Source: Elusimicrobia bacterium GWA2_61_42
GTDB taxonomy: Bacteria > Elusimicrobiota > Elusimicrobia > Elusimicrobiales > UBA9959
Reading direction: 5' to 3'
Length of the DNA: 64,000 nucleotides
Assembly: GCA_001799615.1 (NCBI GenBank)
Contig: MGTU01000004.1
Location: forward strand, 124,001 to 188,000
Made by a program: the position numbers and the translations under genes. The notes beneath the pieces were generated by a model. It was not told where the DNA came from, searched no databases, and saw nothing but the letters and a program-made list of their open reading frames with translations. Of this stretch, positions 43,672 to 51,828 are shown piece after piece (position 1 is the first letter of the stretch; every line of letters begins with the position of its first letter).

Positions 43672-45222
43672 ATGAGAGAAGAGCTGGCGGTAAAGAACTC
43701 AGGAGCCGGGCGGCCCGCCATGCGGGCCTGCGCCCTGGCCCTCGCCGTGCTCTGCGCCGCGGCAGGCGCGGCAGGCGCGGCCAAGATCCACCCTTCCGCC
43801 GGCAGTACCTCGGCGGCTTTTTTGAAACTGGGCGTGGGCGCCCGCGCCGTGGCTATGGGCGGCGCCTTCGCGGCGGTGCCGGGCGATCCTTATGCGGTTT
43901 ACTGGAACCCCGCCGGTCTCGCCGATCTGGACGGGGAGCGCAATGCCGGGCTCTTTCACAACGAATATTTTCAGGGCCTGGGCCAGGAATTCCTTTTTTA
44001 CACCGCGCCCGCTTCCGCCTTCGACCTGCCGCTGGCGGGCCGTCCCAAAAACGGGGCTTTCGGCCTGGGGCTGAATTACTTCTATACGCCCAAGGAGATG
44101 GAGCGCCGCAGCGGCCTCTACGAGGCGGACCCGGTGAACCCTATCTCTCCCGTGGAGGGCAAGTTCGGGGCCTACGACGTGGCTTTTTCCGCCGGCTACG
44201 GCTGGCGCCGCCGCGCGGACCTGGCGCTGGGCGCCGCCTTCAAGGTGATACGCCAGAGCATCGACGGAGAGTCCGGCAGCTCGGTGGCGCTGGACCTGGG
44301 CCTGCTCCGGGAATTCAGGCGCGGCGGCGTGCCCTACACCGCGGGCTTCACCGTGCAGAACCTGGGCCCGGGCCTCAAGCTGGCCTCGCGCCGCTACGAT
44401 CTGCCGCTGGTCTTCAAGGCCGGCCTGAGCCGGCCGCTGCCCGGCCCCGGCGGGCTGCTGACCCTGGAGATCGCCAAGCCGGTGGATAACTATCCTTCCG
44501 CCGCTATCGGGGTGGAGTACCCGCTGACCGGGCGGCTGGCGCTCAGGAGCGGCTACCGCTACCGCCAGTACGGCAACGAGCTGGGCGCCTGGTCCGGCTT
44601 CTCGGCCGGGGCGGGTGTGGCCTTCGACCGGCTCTCTTTCGATTACGCCTTCACGCCTTTCGGGGTGCTGGGGAATTCCCACAGATTTTCCATTAACCTG
44701 CGTTTCGGCGCGGCCGCGGCGGTAAGCGGCGCCGCAGTTACCCGGCGCGAGAGCGCGGCGGCCGCGGCGCCGGAGGGTTACAGGAATTTTGAATTCAAGG
44801 TCTCGCCCAGGCCCGTCAGCTTGTCCACCCGCGGCGCCAAGTACGAGATCAGGGCGGTATCCGACGAGTGCGGGCTGTTCTCGCTGATGTTCGTCACGCT
44901 GCTGCGCGGGGAGGTCCCCGCCGGGTTCAGCGTGGCTCAGGCCCCGCCTTCCGGCGCGGCGCCCGCGGGCTTTCCCGTCGGGACCGTCTTGCTTGACGCC
45001 TGGCGCCCGGCCGCTTTGCCCGGCAGCGTGCAGGGGGATCTTAAGGTGGAATTCAGGGTAGCTAAAGAGGCGGCGCCCGCAGAGAAGGTGGCGCTGCTTT
45101 ATAAGGCCGGCCGCTCCTGGAAGGACGCCGGCGCGGTATTGTCCGGCGGCGACGAAAAATATAATTTCTTCACGGCCCTGGTCCAGCAGGCCGCGGAGTA
45201 TGCGGCGGTAAAGAAGGACTAG
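43672..45222 (+). CDS. PorV/PorQ-family outer-membrane beta-barrel protein
   Basis: 516 residues from ATG 43672 with GAGGAA upstream; signal peptide to about AGAAKIHP. SAAFLKLGVGARAVAMGGAF followed by GDPYAVYWNPAGLADLDG is the hallmark N-terminus of the PorV/PorQ (UPF0164) barrel family. Alternating beta strands fill residues 70-350, ending in FSINLRFG. A C-terminal soluble extension of about 150 residues (FEFKVSPRPVSLSTRGAKYE...) is additional. PorV shuttles and helps anchor type IX cargo, so its place directly after a sorting-domain protein is telling. Its TAG overlaps the stop of the convergent ABC permease (CTAG). Confidence 0.85.
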   Translation: MREELAVKNSGAGRPAMRACALALAVLCAAAGAAGAAKIHPSAGSTSAAFLKLGVGARAVAMGGAFAAVPGDPYAVYWNPAGLADLDGERNAGLFHNEYFQGLGQEFLFYTAPASAFDLPLAGRPKNGAFGLGLNYFYTPKEMERRSGLYEADPVNPISPVEGKFGAYDVAFSAGYGWRRRADLALGAAFKVIRQSIDGESGSSVALDLGLLREFRRGGVPYTAGFTVQNLGPGLKLASRRYDLPLVFKAGLSRPLPGPGGLLTLEIAKPVDNYPSAAIGVEYPLTGRLALRSGYRYRQYGNELGAWSGFSAGAGVAFDRLSFDYAFTPFGVLGNSHRFSINLRFGAAAAVSGAAVTRRESAAAAAPEGYRNFEFKVSPRPVSLSTRGAKYEIRAVSDECGLFSLMFVTLLRGEVPAGFSVAQAPPSGAAPAGFPVGTVLLDAWRPAALPGSVQGDLKVEFRVAKEAAPAEKVALLYKAGRSWKDAGAVLSGGDEKYNFFTALVQQAAEYAAVKKD

Positions 45223-46031
45223 TATTCCCCCAGCGTGCCTGTTTTCCTGGCGCGCCCGACGGCCAGGCCGAACAGCCAGGCGCTGGCCGGGATCAGGACG
45301 ATATCGAAAGCCGCCAGTATCAGCAGGTCGCTTTTCAGGGCGGCCAGTCCCGCGCCCTTGTGTACGGCCAGCTGGAAGGCCCGCACCGCGTAGGTGACGG
45401 GCAGCAAATTCGAAATGACCGCCAGCCAGGCCGGCAGCACCGCCGCCGGGAAGTAAACCCCGCCCAGCAGCCCCTCGAAATTATTCAGGACCCAGGCCAG
45501 CGGGTTGCCCCGCTTGAAAAGCATCACAAAACAGGCCGACAGCACGCCCAGCGCCGCGAAGCAGGCCGCCGATAGCAGGAAGACCAGCCCCGCGGCCGGC
45601 CAGTTGGCGGCGGAAAAATCCAGCTTGAAGATAAAGACCCCGGCCAGCGCGTAGACCAGGAGTTCGAAAGTGGCGAATAAAAAATTCCAGGCCGACATGG
45701 CGGCCAGCAGCGGCAGCACGCCCAGGGGGGTGGAAAGCGCGGCTTCCAGCGTGCCCTGGGTCTGCTCCAGGCGCAGCCGCCCGGCGTAAGAACCGGCCCC
45801 GGTGCCGATATAGCCGAAGAAAGCCATGGCCGTGAAGACGTAGGCGAAGTAGGTGGTCCCGAAAGGCTCCAGCTGCGGCGCCGCCGCGCTGCCGAAAAGC
45901 CTGCCGATGAAATAAAAAACCGCCAGGTTGGCCAGGGTGGCCAGCGCGCCCAGCGCGAAGGAAAGCCTGTAGCTCTTCTCGGCCAGGTAATCCCGGCGGA
46001 TGAAGGCCGCGATCACGCGCAAGGCGCTCAT
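45219..46031 (-). CDS. ABC-2 type exporter permease
   Basis: 270 residues with about six membrane segments (for example LSFALGALATLANLAVFYFI, LPLLAAMSAWNFLFATFELL, LVFLLSAACFAALGVLSACF). It resembles ABC-2 permeases that pair with a separate ATPase. GGVYFPAAVLPAWL matches the conserved region before the last helices. Overlaps the ATPase gene upstream by four bases (ATGA-type). Substrate unknown; typical substrates are lipids, polysaccharides or drugs. Confidence 0.85.
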   Translation of the reverse strand: MSALRVIAAFIRRDYLAEKSYRLSFALGALATLANLAVFYFIGRLFGSAAAPQLEPFGTTYFAYVFTAMAFFGYIGTGAGSYAGRLRLEQTQGTLEAALSTPLGVLPLLAAMSAWNFLFATFELLVYALAGVFIFKLDFSAANWPAAGLVFLLSAACFAALGVLSACFVMLFKRGNPLAWVLNNFEGLLGGVYFPAAVLPAWLAVISNLLPVTYAVRAFQLAVHKGAGLAALKSDLLILAAFDIVLIPASAWLFGLAVGRARKTGTLGEY

Positions 46032-46699
46032 GCCGGGCCCCCGGGCTGCAGCCTGCCGTTCTCTATCCGCAGCGTTCTGCCGGCGGCCGCCGCGAGCAGC
46101 TCCCGGCTGTGGCTGGTGACCAGCACTGTGGAAATTTTGCCGGCTTCGGCTATCAGCTCCAGCAGTCCCCGGCAGGCCACCCCGTCCAGGCCCCTGAAGG
46201 GTTCGTCCAGCAGCAGGAACTGCGCCCTGCGGGACAGGGCGCGGATCAGCGAAACTTTCTGCATATTGCCTTCGGAGAGGCGGTCGAAGCGGCGCTTCAG
46301 GTCGGAAGGCGACAGGCCCAGCCTGCCGGCCAGCTGCTCCGCCCGGGCGGCGGCCTCGGCCGAAGTCAGGCCGGCCAGGGCGCCGAAGAAACGCAGGTTC
46401 TCCGCGGCGCTCAGGCGGAAATAAAAGCTTCTGGGGTTGGAGGGGCAGTAGGCGGCGAGTTCTCTCAGCCTTTTGGCGTCGGCCGGCAGCCCGCCCGCCA
46501 GGATCACGCCGCCGTCCGCTTCCAGCACGCCCGCCAGGGTCCTGAACAGCGTGGTTTTGCCGGAGCCGTTGGAGCCGCCCAGCCCGGTAACGCCGGTTTC
46601 GGCCGCCAAATCCGCGCCCGCCAGCGCCCGCAGCGGCGCCAGCCCGCTGAAAACCGGGGCCGGGAATATCTTCACCAGACCTTTTGCCTCAAGCCGCAT
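46028..46699 (-). CDS. ABC transporter ATP-binding protein
   Basis: 223 residues from ATG 46699 (MRLEAKGLVKIFP). A GTG start six codons upstream (46717) is an alternative. Walker A is GGSNGSGKTT, the signature loop is LSEGNMQKVSL (a non-canonical LSxGx form seen in ABC-2 exporters), Walker B is FLLLDEP and the switch His is in VTSHS. First gene of a two-gene exporter operon with the permease. Confidence 0.92.
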   Translation of the reverse strand: MRLEAKGLVKIFPAPVFSGLAPLRALAGADLAAETGVTGLGGSNGSGKTTLFRTLAGVLEADGGVILAGGLPADAKRLRELAAYCPSNPRSFYFRLSAAENLRFFGALAGLTSAEAAARAEQLAGRLGLSPSDLKRRFDRLSEGNMQKVSLIRALSRRAQFLLLDEPFRGLDGVACRGLLELIAEAGKISTVLVTSHSRELLAAAAGRTLRIENGRLQPGGPA

Positions 46700-46800
46700 T
46701 CCACAATAATAGCACACGCCCCCCCGCCCGCGGTAGCTTAAAAGGGCGGCTCCTTCCCACTTAATAAATACTCAATTTGTTCGGGTGGTAATAGTAAGTC

Positions 46801-46829
46801 TTGAATATCACGGTTTCATCTGTTATAAA
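46801..46829 (+). promoter_or_regulatory. sigma70-type promoter of the HEAT-like gene
   Basis: TTGAAT (46801-46806), a 17-base spacer and TATAAA (46824-46829) lie about 60 bases before the ATG at 46894, in an AT-richer spacer. Confidence 0.65.
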
Positions 46830-46893
46830 CTAACCGGGGAGTAACTTGGGTTACACTACGCTGTAAGTCAACTTAAACACTTAGGGAGCCTAT

Positions 46894-48150
46894 ATGAACA
46901 GGATAATCGCTGTTTTCATTTTTATGCTTTGCGCCGCTACAGCGGACGCGCAGACGCGCAGGTCCTTTAAAGACATAGACCAGGACCTTAAACAGGCCAA
47001 AAGCACGGCAACGGCTATGGCCCTGATAAATTCCATAGGCGAAACCGAGCCCCAGACGGATGAGGATATAAGAATACTGGGGCAGTTGATGGATAGTTAT
47101 CCCAGGGAGGGACAGAGGGCCTTATCAAGGGCTAAGAATCCAAAGCTTGCCAATGCCGTAATGAAAGAATGTGACAGGGAAGTGGCCAAATTTAAAGCCG
47201 ACAAGGATAAAGACTGGAAAAACCTGCCCGAAGCCCAGCGGCAGGAGAAGTTTAACGCCCTATTGAATACCCAGGCCATAATGGCAACCCTCGGGAACCT
47301 TAAGAGTCGGGAAGCCCTGCCCTACCTGAAGCAGTATATAACCCCAGAATACGATGGCACCTTAAGCTACACGGCTTCACAGGCTATCGGTAGAATAGCA
47401 CCAGATGATCCTGCCGTGTTCAAAGAGCTTTGGGATAAGCAGGGCGTAAAGAGTATAAGCTACAGCGCCTATGGCAAAAGCGTGTTAAGGGAAGTGGCCG
47501 AGAAGATGCAGGACCCGAATGTGCCCAAGGAGGAAAAAAATCAGATTCTTGCAAAAGCTAAACCCTCACTGTTAAGTGGAATGGACCCGGCCGAGAAAAA
47601 ACTAATTAAAGATATTCTTTTATATCATCCCAATCGCGATTTAAAAGGAGAAGTCGGTGGAGCAATGGTTCACGCCGTAATTAATAACCCCGAGGAAAGT
47701 GATAAGGATTTTGTTGTTGAATGGGTGAAAAAGGAAAAATCCCTCGCGGTTTGGAATGCCCCATACGTTATGGATAGGGTCTGGGATGTACGGTTTATTC
47801 CCATCCTGCTGGAGATGCTGAAAAATCCGGCCGATTGGATGCCTAAGGGAAATGTGGCGCAACTTTTAGCGCGACGCCAGGTAAAAGAAGCGCTCCCTTC
47901 CCTGGCAGAATGCATCGAAAAAGATAAAGAGGAAAATGTTAGAGCTGAATGTCGGGATAGTTACTACAAAATAACAGGAAAGATGCCTGTTATCTTTCAC
48001 CCCAATGACGTTGCATACTTCGAGAAACAATTTAAAGACCCCTATACTATTGATTTTTATTCCAAGCTTAAAAGTACCGACCCCGAAAAAAAGAGACAGT
48101 TAGCTTTAAAAGCCTCTCTCGAGGAATTCAAAAGGGGGGTGGGCAAGTGA
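46894..48150 (+). CDS. secreted HEAT-repeat-like protein, AT-richer than its neighbours
   Basis: 418 residues with signal peptide MNRIIAVFIFMLCAATADAQ. Helical pairs with spacing typical of HEAT repeats follow (NLKSREALPYLKQYI, VAQLLARRQVKEALPSLAEC), but no enzymatic motif. GGGAG precedes the ATG. Base composition differs from surrounding genes: 47581-47640 holds only 22 G or C in 60, against a clearly GC-rich background, suggesting recent acquisition. Its stop overlaps the start of a broken small secreted-protein gene (GTGA), so the two were probably one operon. Function unknown. Confidence 0.7.
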   Translation: MNRIIAVFIFMLCAATADAQTRRSFKDIDQDLKQAKSTATAMALINSIGETEPQTDEDIRILGQLMDSYPREGQRALSRAKNPKLANAVMKECDREVAKFKADKDKDWKNLPEAQRQEKFNALLNTQAIMATLGNLKSREALPYLKQYITPEYDGTLSYTASQAIGRIAPDDPAVFKELWDKQGVKSISYSAYGKSVLREVAEKMQDPNVPKEEKNQILAKAKPSLLSGMDPAEKKLIKDILLYHPNRDLKGEVGGAMVHAVINNPEESDKDFVVEWVKKEKSLAVWNAPYVMDRVWDVRFIPILLEMLKNPADWMPKGNVAQLLARRQVKEALPSLAECIEKDKEENVRAECRDSYYKITGKMPVIFHPNDVAYFEKQFKDPYTIDFYSKLKSTDPEKKRQLALKASLEEFKRGVGK

Positions 48151-48287
48151 AGAAAGTTTGCCTATTTGCCGGCTTGGCCATCTTGCTTGCACCTTCCGCA
48201 CAGGCGTGGTGGTCTATTGAGCTGCTTTCAACCCATAAAACCATTAGTGAGCAGGCCGTGTCTCTTGTTAATCCACGCCCCGGGTTA
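48147..48287 (+). pseudogene. 5' remnant of a secreted protein gene cut by the transposase element
   Basis: GTG 48147 overlaps the upstream stop. The product is signal peptide MKKVCLFAGLAILLAPSAQA, then WWSIELLSTHKTISEQAVSL, after which the frame runs into the left inverted repeat and stops at TAG 48309-48311. A Trp directly after the cleavage site followed by THxxI resembles the zinc-binding N-terminus of phospholipase C/S1-P1 nuclease-type enzymes (mature N-terminal Trp as a ligand). That is a weak inference from about 25 residues. A possible 3' remnant lies beyond the element (49239-49300). Confidence 0.6.
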
Positions 48288-48313
48288 AAGGGGTCAGGTC
48301 TTGAAATTTAGCA
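48288..48313 (+). repeat. left inverted repeat of the element
   Basis: 26 bp, exact reverse complement of 49213-49238. It supplies the TAG (48309-48311) that ends the interrupted upstream frame. Confidence 0.9.
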
Positions 48314-48383
48314 ACTCTGCGTTTATTTAACCCGACAACACGTTGTCGCGGTGGCCTGTTAGACTCTAAGCGGGGGTGTTGTT

Positions 48384-49232
48384 ATGTCCAGACCGCTTAG
48401 GATAGAATATCCCGGTGCCGTTTATCATATAACCACGCGCGGCAACCGGCGGGCTCAAGTGTTTCTTGACGAAGAAGACCGGAGAATTTTTTTCACCATT
48501 CTGGAAGAGACAGTGCGCAGATTTAATATCCTCTGCCATGCGTACTGCCTGATGACCAACCACTACCATTTGATATTTGAAACCCTGGAGGGAAACCTTT
48601 CCAGGGCGATGCGCTATTTTAACGGGGTTTATACGCAGGCGTTCAACAGGAAGCACGGTAAAGTGGGGCATTTGTTCCAGGGGCGTTATAAAGCCATCCT
48701 GATAGAAAAGTCTTCGCATCTGCTTGAGGCCTGCCGTTATATTGTGTTGAACCCTGTAAGGGCTGGAATCTGCGGCAGGCCGGGCGACTGGCCGTGGAGC
48801 AGTTACCTGGTAACGGCGGGTCTTTCAAAGGCCGAGCCATTTTTAAGCATAGGCTGGGTGCTGGAGCAGTTCGAAACGGACCGCGCTATTGCAGCCGGGC
48901 GATACGTTGAATTTGTCGCGGATGGGCATGATGTTGATATCTGGGATGATTTGGTCGCCGGCATGGTTCTCGGCAGCCCGGAATTCACCTCCAGGCATTT
49001 TTTAGATGCGCATGGCGCTGGGGATATGGGAGAGGTGCCGAAGGTGCAGCGCTATGCTGACCGGCCCGACCTCAAAGAAGTAATGTGCGTGCCAGGGGGT
49101 AAATGGGCTAACGCCTTAAGAGCGGTAGATCACTTTGGATATACCCAGCAGGAAATCTCCAGATACCTCGGCGTCCACTATACTACAGTGAGCAGGCACT
49201 TGCGTCCCAAGATGCTAAATTTCAAGACCTGA
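48384..49232 (+). CDS. REP-associated tyrosine (Y1, IS200-like/HUH) transposase
   Basis: 282 residues. MSRPLRIEYPGAVYHITTRG starts the Y1_Tnp fold. The HUH metal motif is H60-Y61-H62 (MTNHYHLIFET), GHLFQGRYKA is conserved, and the probable nucleophile is Y119 in CRYIVLNPVRAG. A C-terminal segment (HFGYTQQEISRYLGVHYTTV) looks like a helix-turn-helix, as in longer RAYT relatives. All key residues are present, so it may be active. The last codons and TGA stop (49230-49232) lie inside the right inverted repeat. Confidence 0.93.
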   Translation: MSRPLRIEYPGAVYHITTRGNRRAQVFLDEEDRRIFFTILEETVRRFNILCHAYCLMTNHYHLIFETLEGNLSRAMRYFNGVYTQAFNRKHGKVGHLFQGRYKAILIEKSSHLLEACRYIVLNPVRAGICGRPGDWPWSSYLVTAGLSKAEPFLSIGWVLEQFETDRAIAAGRYVEFVADGHDVDIWDDLVAGMVLGSPEFTSRHFLDAHGAGDMGEVPKVQRYADRPDLKEVMCVPGGKWANALRAVDHFGYTQQEISRYLGVHYTTVSRHLRPKMLNFKT

Positions 49233-49238
49233 CCCCTT
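49213..49238 (-). repeat. right inverted repeat of the element
   Basis: 26 bp, exact reverse complement of 48288-48313. It encodes the C-terminal MLNFKT-stop of the transposase. Confidence 0.9.
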
Positions 49239-49300
49239 CCCTTGCACCGGAAGGTAAGCTGGGCAGCACCCAGCGCATAACGCTGAAGAAGAAGTTTTAG
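49239..49300 (+). other. possible 3' remnant of the interrupted gene
   Basis: Just after the element one frame reads APEGKLGSTQRITLKKKF then TAG (49298-49300), plausible as a protein C-terminus. It is not in frame with the 5' remnant under simple removal of 48288-49238, which instead gives a short tail and stop. Either bases were lost or this is chance. Confidence 0.3.
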
Positions 49301-49336
49301 GGTTTAATCGCCGGCTGTCCGAACACGCGGGCCTCA

Positions 49337-49365
49337 TTGTAAAGGGGGCCCAAATTAATTAAAAT
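49337..49365 (+). promoter_or_regulatory. candidate promoter of hpf-hprK-PTS operon
   Basis: TTGTAA (49337-49342), a 17-base spacer and TAAAAT (49360-49365) lie in an AT-rich patch, predicting a leader of about 70 bases before hpf. The rest of the 49301-49439 spacer shows nothing else I can name. Confidence 0.5.
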
Positions 49366-49439
49366 ATAAATAATAGCACCGCCTGCGCCTAAAGCGCCGG
49401 AAAGGTCCTGTTTTAGCCCAACGCAGCCTGGAGGAACAA

Positions 49440-49961
49440 ATGAGAATACATATAGTGGCCCGCAAGATAAAGATGACCAAGCCGATAAAGGACTTTATCG
49501 AAGCCAAACTTTCGAAACTTCACGAGTACCTGGACAACATAGTCTGGGCCCAGGTCATCGTGTCCGTGGAAAAGAAGATCCACGCCGCCGAAGTGATCGT
49601 GCACGCCGGCCACCAGACCATGAAGGCCGCCGCCAACACCGACGAAATGTATTCCGCCATAGACAAGGCGATGGACAAGATGGAAGTGCAGGTAAAGAAG
49701 TACAAAGAGCGCTTTACCGACCACCACGCCACCGAGACCGTCGACCTGGGCGAGTTCACCACCCTGGTGGGCCCCGAGATCCGCTTCTCCGTGGTCAAAG
49801 ACGTGCCCCTGAAGCCCATGAACAAGGAAGAGGCCGTGATGGAGATGGAAAAGATCGGCTATAACTTCTGGGTGTTCCAGGACCGCGGCTCCAAACAGCT
49901 GCAGGTCGTCTTCAAGCGCATCGACAGCACCTACGGGCTGCTGCAGCCGGTAAAGAAGTAG
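49440..49961 (+). CDS. hpf: ribosome hibernation promoting factor, long form
   Basis: 173 residues with GGAGG just upstream of ATG 49440. The N-terminal domain of about 100 residues (MRIHIVARKIKMTKPIKDFI, AEVIVHAGHQTMKAAANTDE, MYSAIDKAMDKMEVQVKKYK) is the HPF/RaiA fold that occupies the tRNA and mRNA channel of 30S subunits. The C-terminal domain (EAVMEMEKIGYNFWVFQD) is the dimerisation domain that pairs 70S ribosomes to 100S. Sitting ahead of hprK and rapZ mirrors the common link of hpf with PTS regulatory genes. Confidence 0.92.
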   Translation: MRIHIVARKIKMTKPIKDFIEAKLSKLHEYLDNIVWAQVIVSVEKKIHAAEVIVHAGHQTMKAAANTDEMYSAIDKAMDKMEVQVKKYKERFTDHHATETVDLGEFTTLVGPEIRFSVVKDVPLKPMNKEEAVMEMEKIGYNFWVFQDRGSKQLQVVFKRIDSTYGLLQPVKK

Positions 49962-49977
49962 CTTTAAGCGCCGCCCC

Positions 49978-50946
49978 ATGTCCGAACAGGCCAAGAAGGA
50001 AGGAAAGTCCCTGACCGTCAGGGAGCTGCTTAAGTCCCGGGGAAAGATCCTCGGGCTTAAGGCGGTTTCCGGCTCCAAGAACCTGGGCCGGCGCATCACC
50101 GTCAGCGAGATCAACCGCCCCGGCCTGGCCATCGCCGGCCACATGGAGCAGTTCCGCTCCGAGCGCATCCAGATAATAGGGCAGGGAGAATACGCCTATT
50201 GCCGCAAGGAAGACTCCCGCCGGGTGATGGCGAACCTGCAGAAAATGTTCGCCGCGCCCGACATTCCCTGCGTTATCGTGACCGGCGGGGTAAAGCCCCT
50301 GCCGGTCATAAAACAGGCCTGCGCCAGGGCGAACATCCCGCTGATGATCACCACCGAGGACACCTCGGCCTTCATCCGCGAGATCACCACCTACCTGGAC
50401 GACCAGCTGGCCGCGACCACCTACGTGCACGGCGTGCTGGTCAACGTTTACGGCCTGGGCGTGCTCATCCAGGGCGACTCGGGCGTGGGTAAGTCGGAGT
50501 GCGCGCTGGAGCTGCTGAAGCGCGGCCATATCCTGATCGCCGACGACGTGGTGGAAGTCAAGCGCCGCATCGGCTACATGCTGGTGGGCAACTCCCCCAA
50601 GAACATCAAACATTACATGGAAGTGCGCGGGCTGGGCATCATCGACGTGGAACTGCTGTTCGGCATCGGCTCCATCATGGACCAGTCCCTGATAGAGATG
50701 CACGTGAAGCTGGAAAGCGTGGTGGCCGGGACGCTGGGCACGTACGACCGCACCGGCCTGTCCTCGGCCGAAGTGCACATCCTGGACGTGCCCGTCTCTT
50801 CGCTGCGCCTGCCGGTGACCCCCGGCCGCAACCTGGCCGTCCTCATAGAGGTGGCCGCGCTCAACCAGCGCCTCAAGAACCAGGGCTACTTCGTCGCCAA
50901 AAAATTCAACGAGAGCCTCATCAGGGAGATGAGCAAGAAACAATGA
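49978..50946 (+). CDS. hprK: HPr kinase/phosphorylase
   Basis: 322 residues of usual length. The N-terminal domain (LTVRELLKSRGKILGLKAVS, RRITVSEINRPGLAIAGH) is followed by catalytic H151 (YVHGVLVNVYG), Walker A GDSGVGKS (166-173), DDVVEVKRR, and the HprK signature EVRGLGIIDVELLFG. It phosphorylates or dephosphorylates HPr on Ser46; the HPr encoded at 56156 retains that Ser. Overlaps rapZ by ATGA. Confidence 0.95.
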   Translation: MSEQAKKEGKSLTVRELLKSRGKILGLKAVSGSKNLGRRITVSEINRPGLAIAGHMEQFRSERIQIIGQGEYAYCRKEDSRRVMANLQKMFAAPDIPCVIVTGGVKPLPVIKQACARANIPLMITTEDTSAFIREITTYLDDQLAATTYVHGVLVNVYGLGVLIQGDSGVGKSECALELLKRGHILIADDVVEVKRRIGYMLVGNSPKNIKHYMEVRGLGIIDVELLFGIGSIMDQSLIEMHVKLESVVAGTLGTYDRTGLSSAEVHILDVPVSSLRLPVTPGRNLAVLIEVAALNQRLKNQGYFVAKKFNESLIREMSKKQ

Positions 50947-51797
50947 CAAAGAACGGCAGGATCTTCATTATTACCGGCATGTCCGGCGCCGGCAAAAGCC
51001 AGGCGCTGAAATCCTTCGAGGACATGGGCTTCTACTGTGTGGACAACCTGCCCATCGCCCTGATCCCGTCCTTCGCCGCGCTGATCCAGAGCCGCCGCTA
51101 CCTCAAGAGCGTGGCGCTGGGCATCGACATCCGCGAGGGGCGGTTCTTCAAGGATTTCGTGCGCACGCTGGACAGCCTGGGCAAACTGGGCCTGGACTGC
51201 CGCGTGGTGTTCCTGGACGCTTCCGACGCGGTGCTGATGCAGCGCTTCTCCGAGACGCGCCACCGCCACCCGCTGGGCAAGAACATCGCCGCCGCCGTCA
51301 AGGAAGAGCGCAACATCCTCTGCGAACTGCGGGCCCGCGCCAACAAGGTCATAGACACCTCCAAGCTGACCCTGGGCGAGCTCAAAGAGATCCTGTCCGG
51401 CATGCTGGAGCTGAAGCGCACCGCGGAAATGAAGCTGTCCGTCATCTCTTTCGGCTATAAATACGGCATCCCGCTGGACGCCGACATCGTGATGGACGTG
51501 CGGTTCCTGCCCAACCCGTATTACGTCACGGCGCTGCGCGCCAAGACCGGCCTGGACGCCCCCGTCGGGCGCTACCTGAAGAACAAGCCCGGCTTCCGCA
51601 GCTTCGTCAAGAACTACACCGACCAGATAAAGGCTCTGCTGCCGCTTTACGTCAAGGAAGGCAAGTCTTACCTCACCATCGCCATCGGCTGCACGGGCGG
51701 CCGCCACCGCAGCGTTTACATCGCCGGGGAAATAGCCGGAAGGCTGGCCGCCGGCGGTTTTTCGGTTTCCGCGTACCACCGGGATATCAGGAAGTAA
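50943..51797 (+). CDS. rapZ: RapZ/YvcJ-family nucleotide-binding protein
   Basis: 284 residues. Walker A GMSGAGKS (12-19), then SFEDMGFYCVDNLPIALIPS; C-terminal RapZ box FGYKYGIPLDADIVMDVRFL, PNPYY and AIGCTGGRHRSVYIA. Known relatives bind nucleotides and regulate amino-sugar metabolism through small RNAs (E. coli) or affect competence (Bacillus). The start overlaps the hprK stop, so the pair is translationally coupled. The target in this organism is unknown. Confidence 0.93.
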   Translation: MTKNGRIFIITGMSGAGKSQALKSFEDMGFYCVDNLPIALIPSFAALIQSRRYLKSVALGIDIREGRFFKDFVRTLDSLGKLGLDCRVVFLDASDAVLMQRFSETRHRHPLGKNIAAAVKEERNILCELRARANKVIDTSKLTLGELKEILSGMLELKRTAEMKLSVISFGYKYGIPLDADIVMDVRFLPNPYYVTALRAKTGLDAPVGRYLKNKPGFRSFVKNYTDQIKALLPLYVKEGKSYLTIAIGCTGGRHRSVYIAGEIAGRLAAGGFSVSAYHRDIRK

Positions 51798-51828
51798 AAG
51801 GCCCGCCTGGCGCTGGGGGTTCAAGAGT

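Larger units (their letters stand above)
48288..49238 (+). mobile_element. Y1/REP-type transposase element with perfect 26-bp inverted ends
   Basis: A 951-bp unit bounded by inverted copies of a sequence beginning AAGGGGTCAGGTCTTGAAAT (48288-48313 and 49213-49238), identical over 26 bp. It holds one transposase gene. GGGGTCAGGTCTTGAAATT-type ends are familiar next to this transposase class. No flanking target duplication is visible. It interrupts a small secreted-protein gene. Confidence 0.85.
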
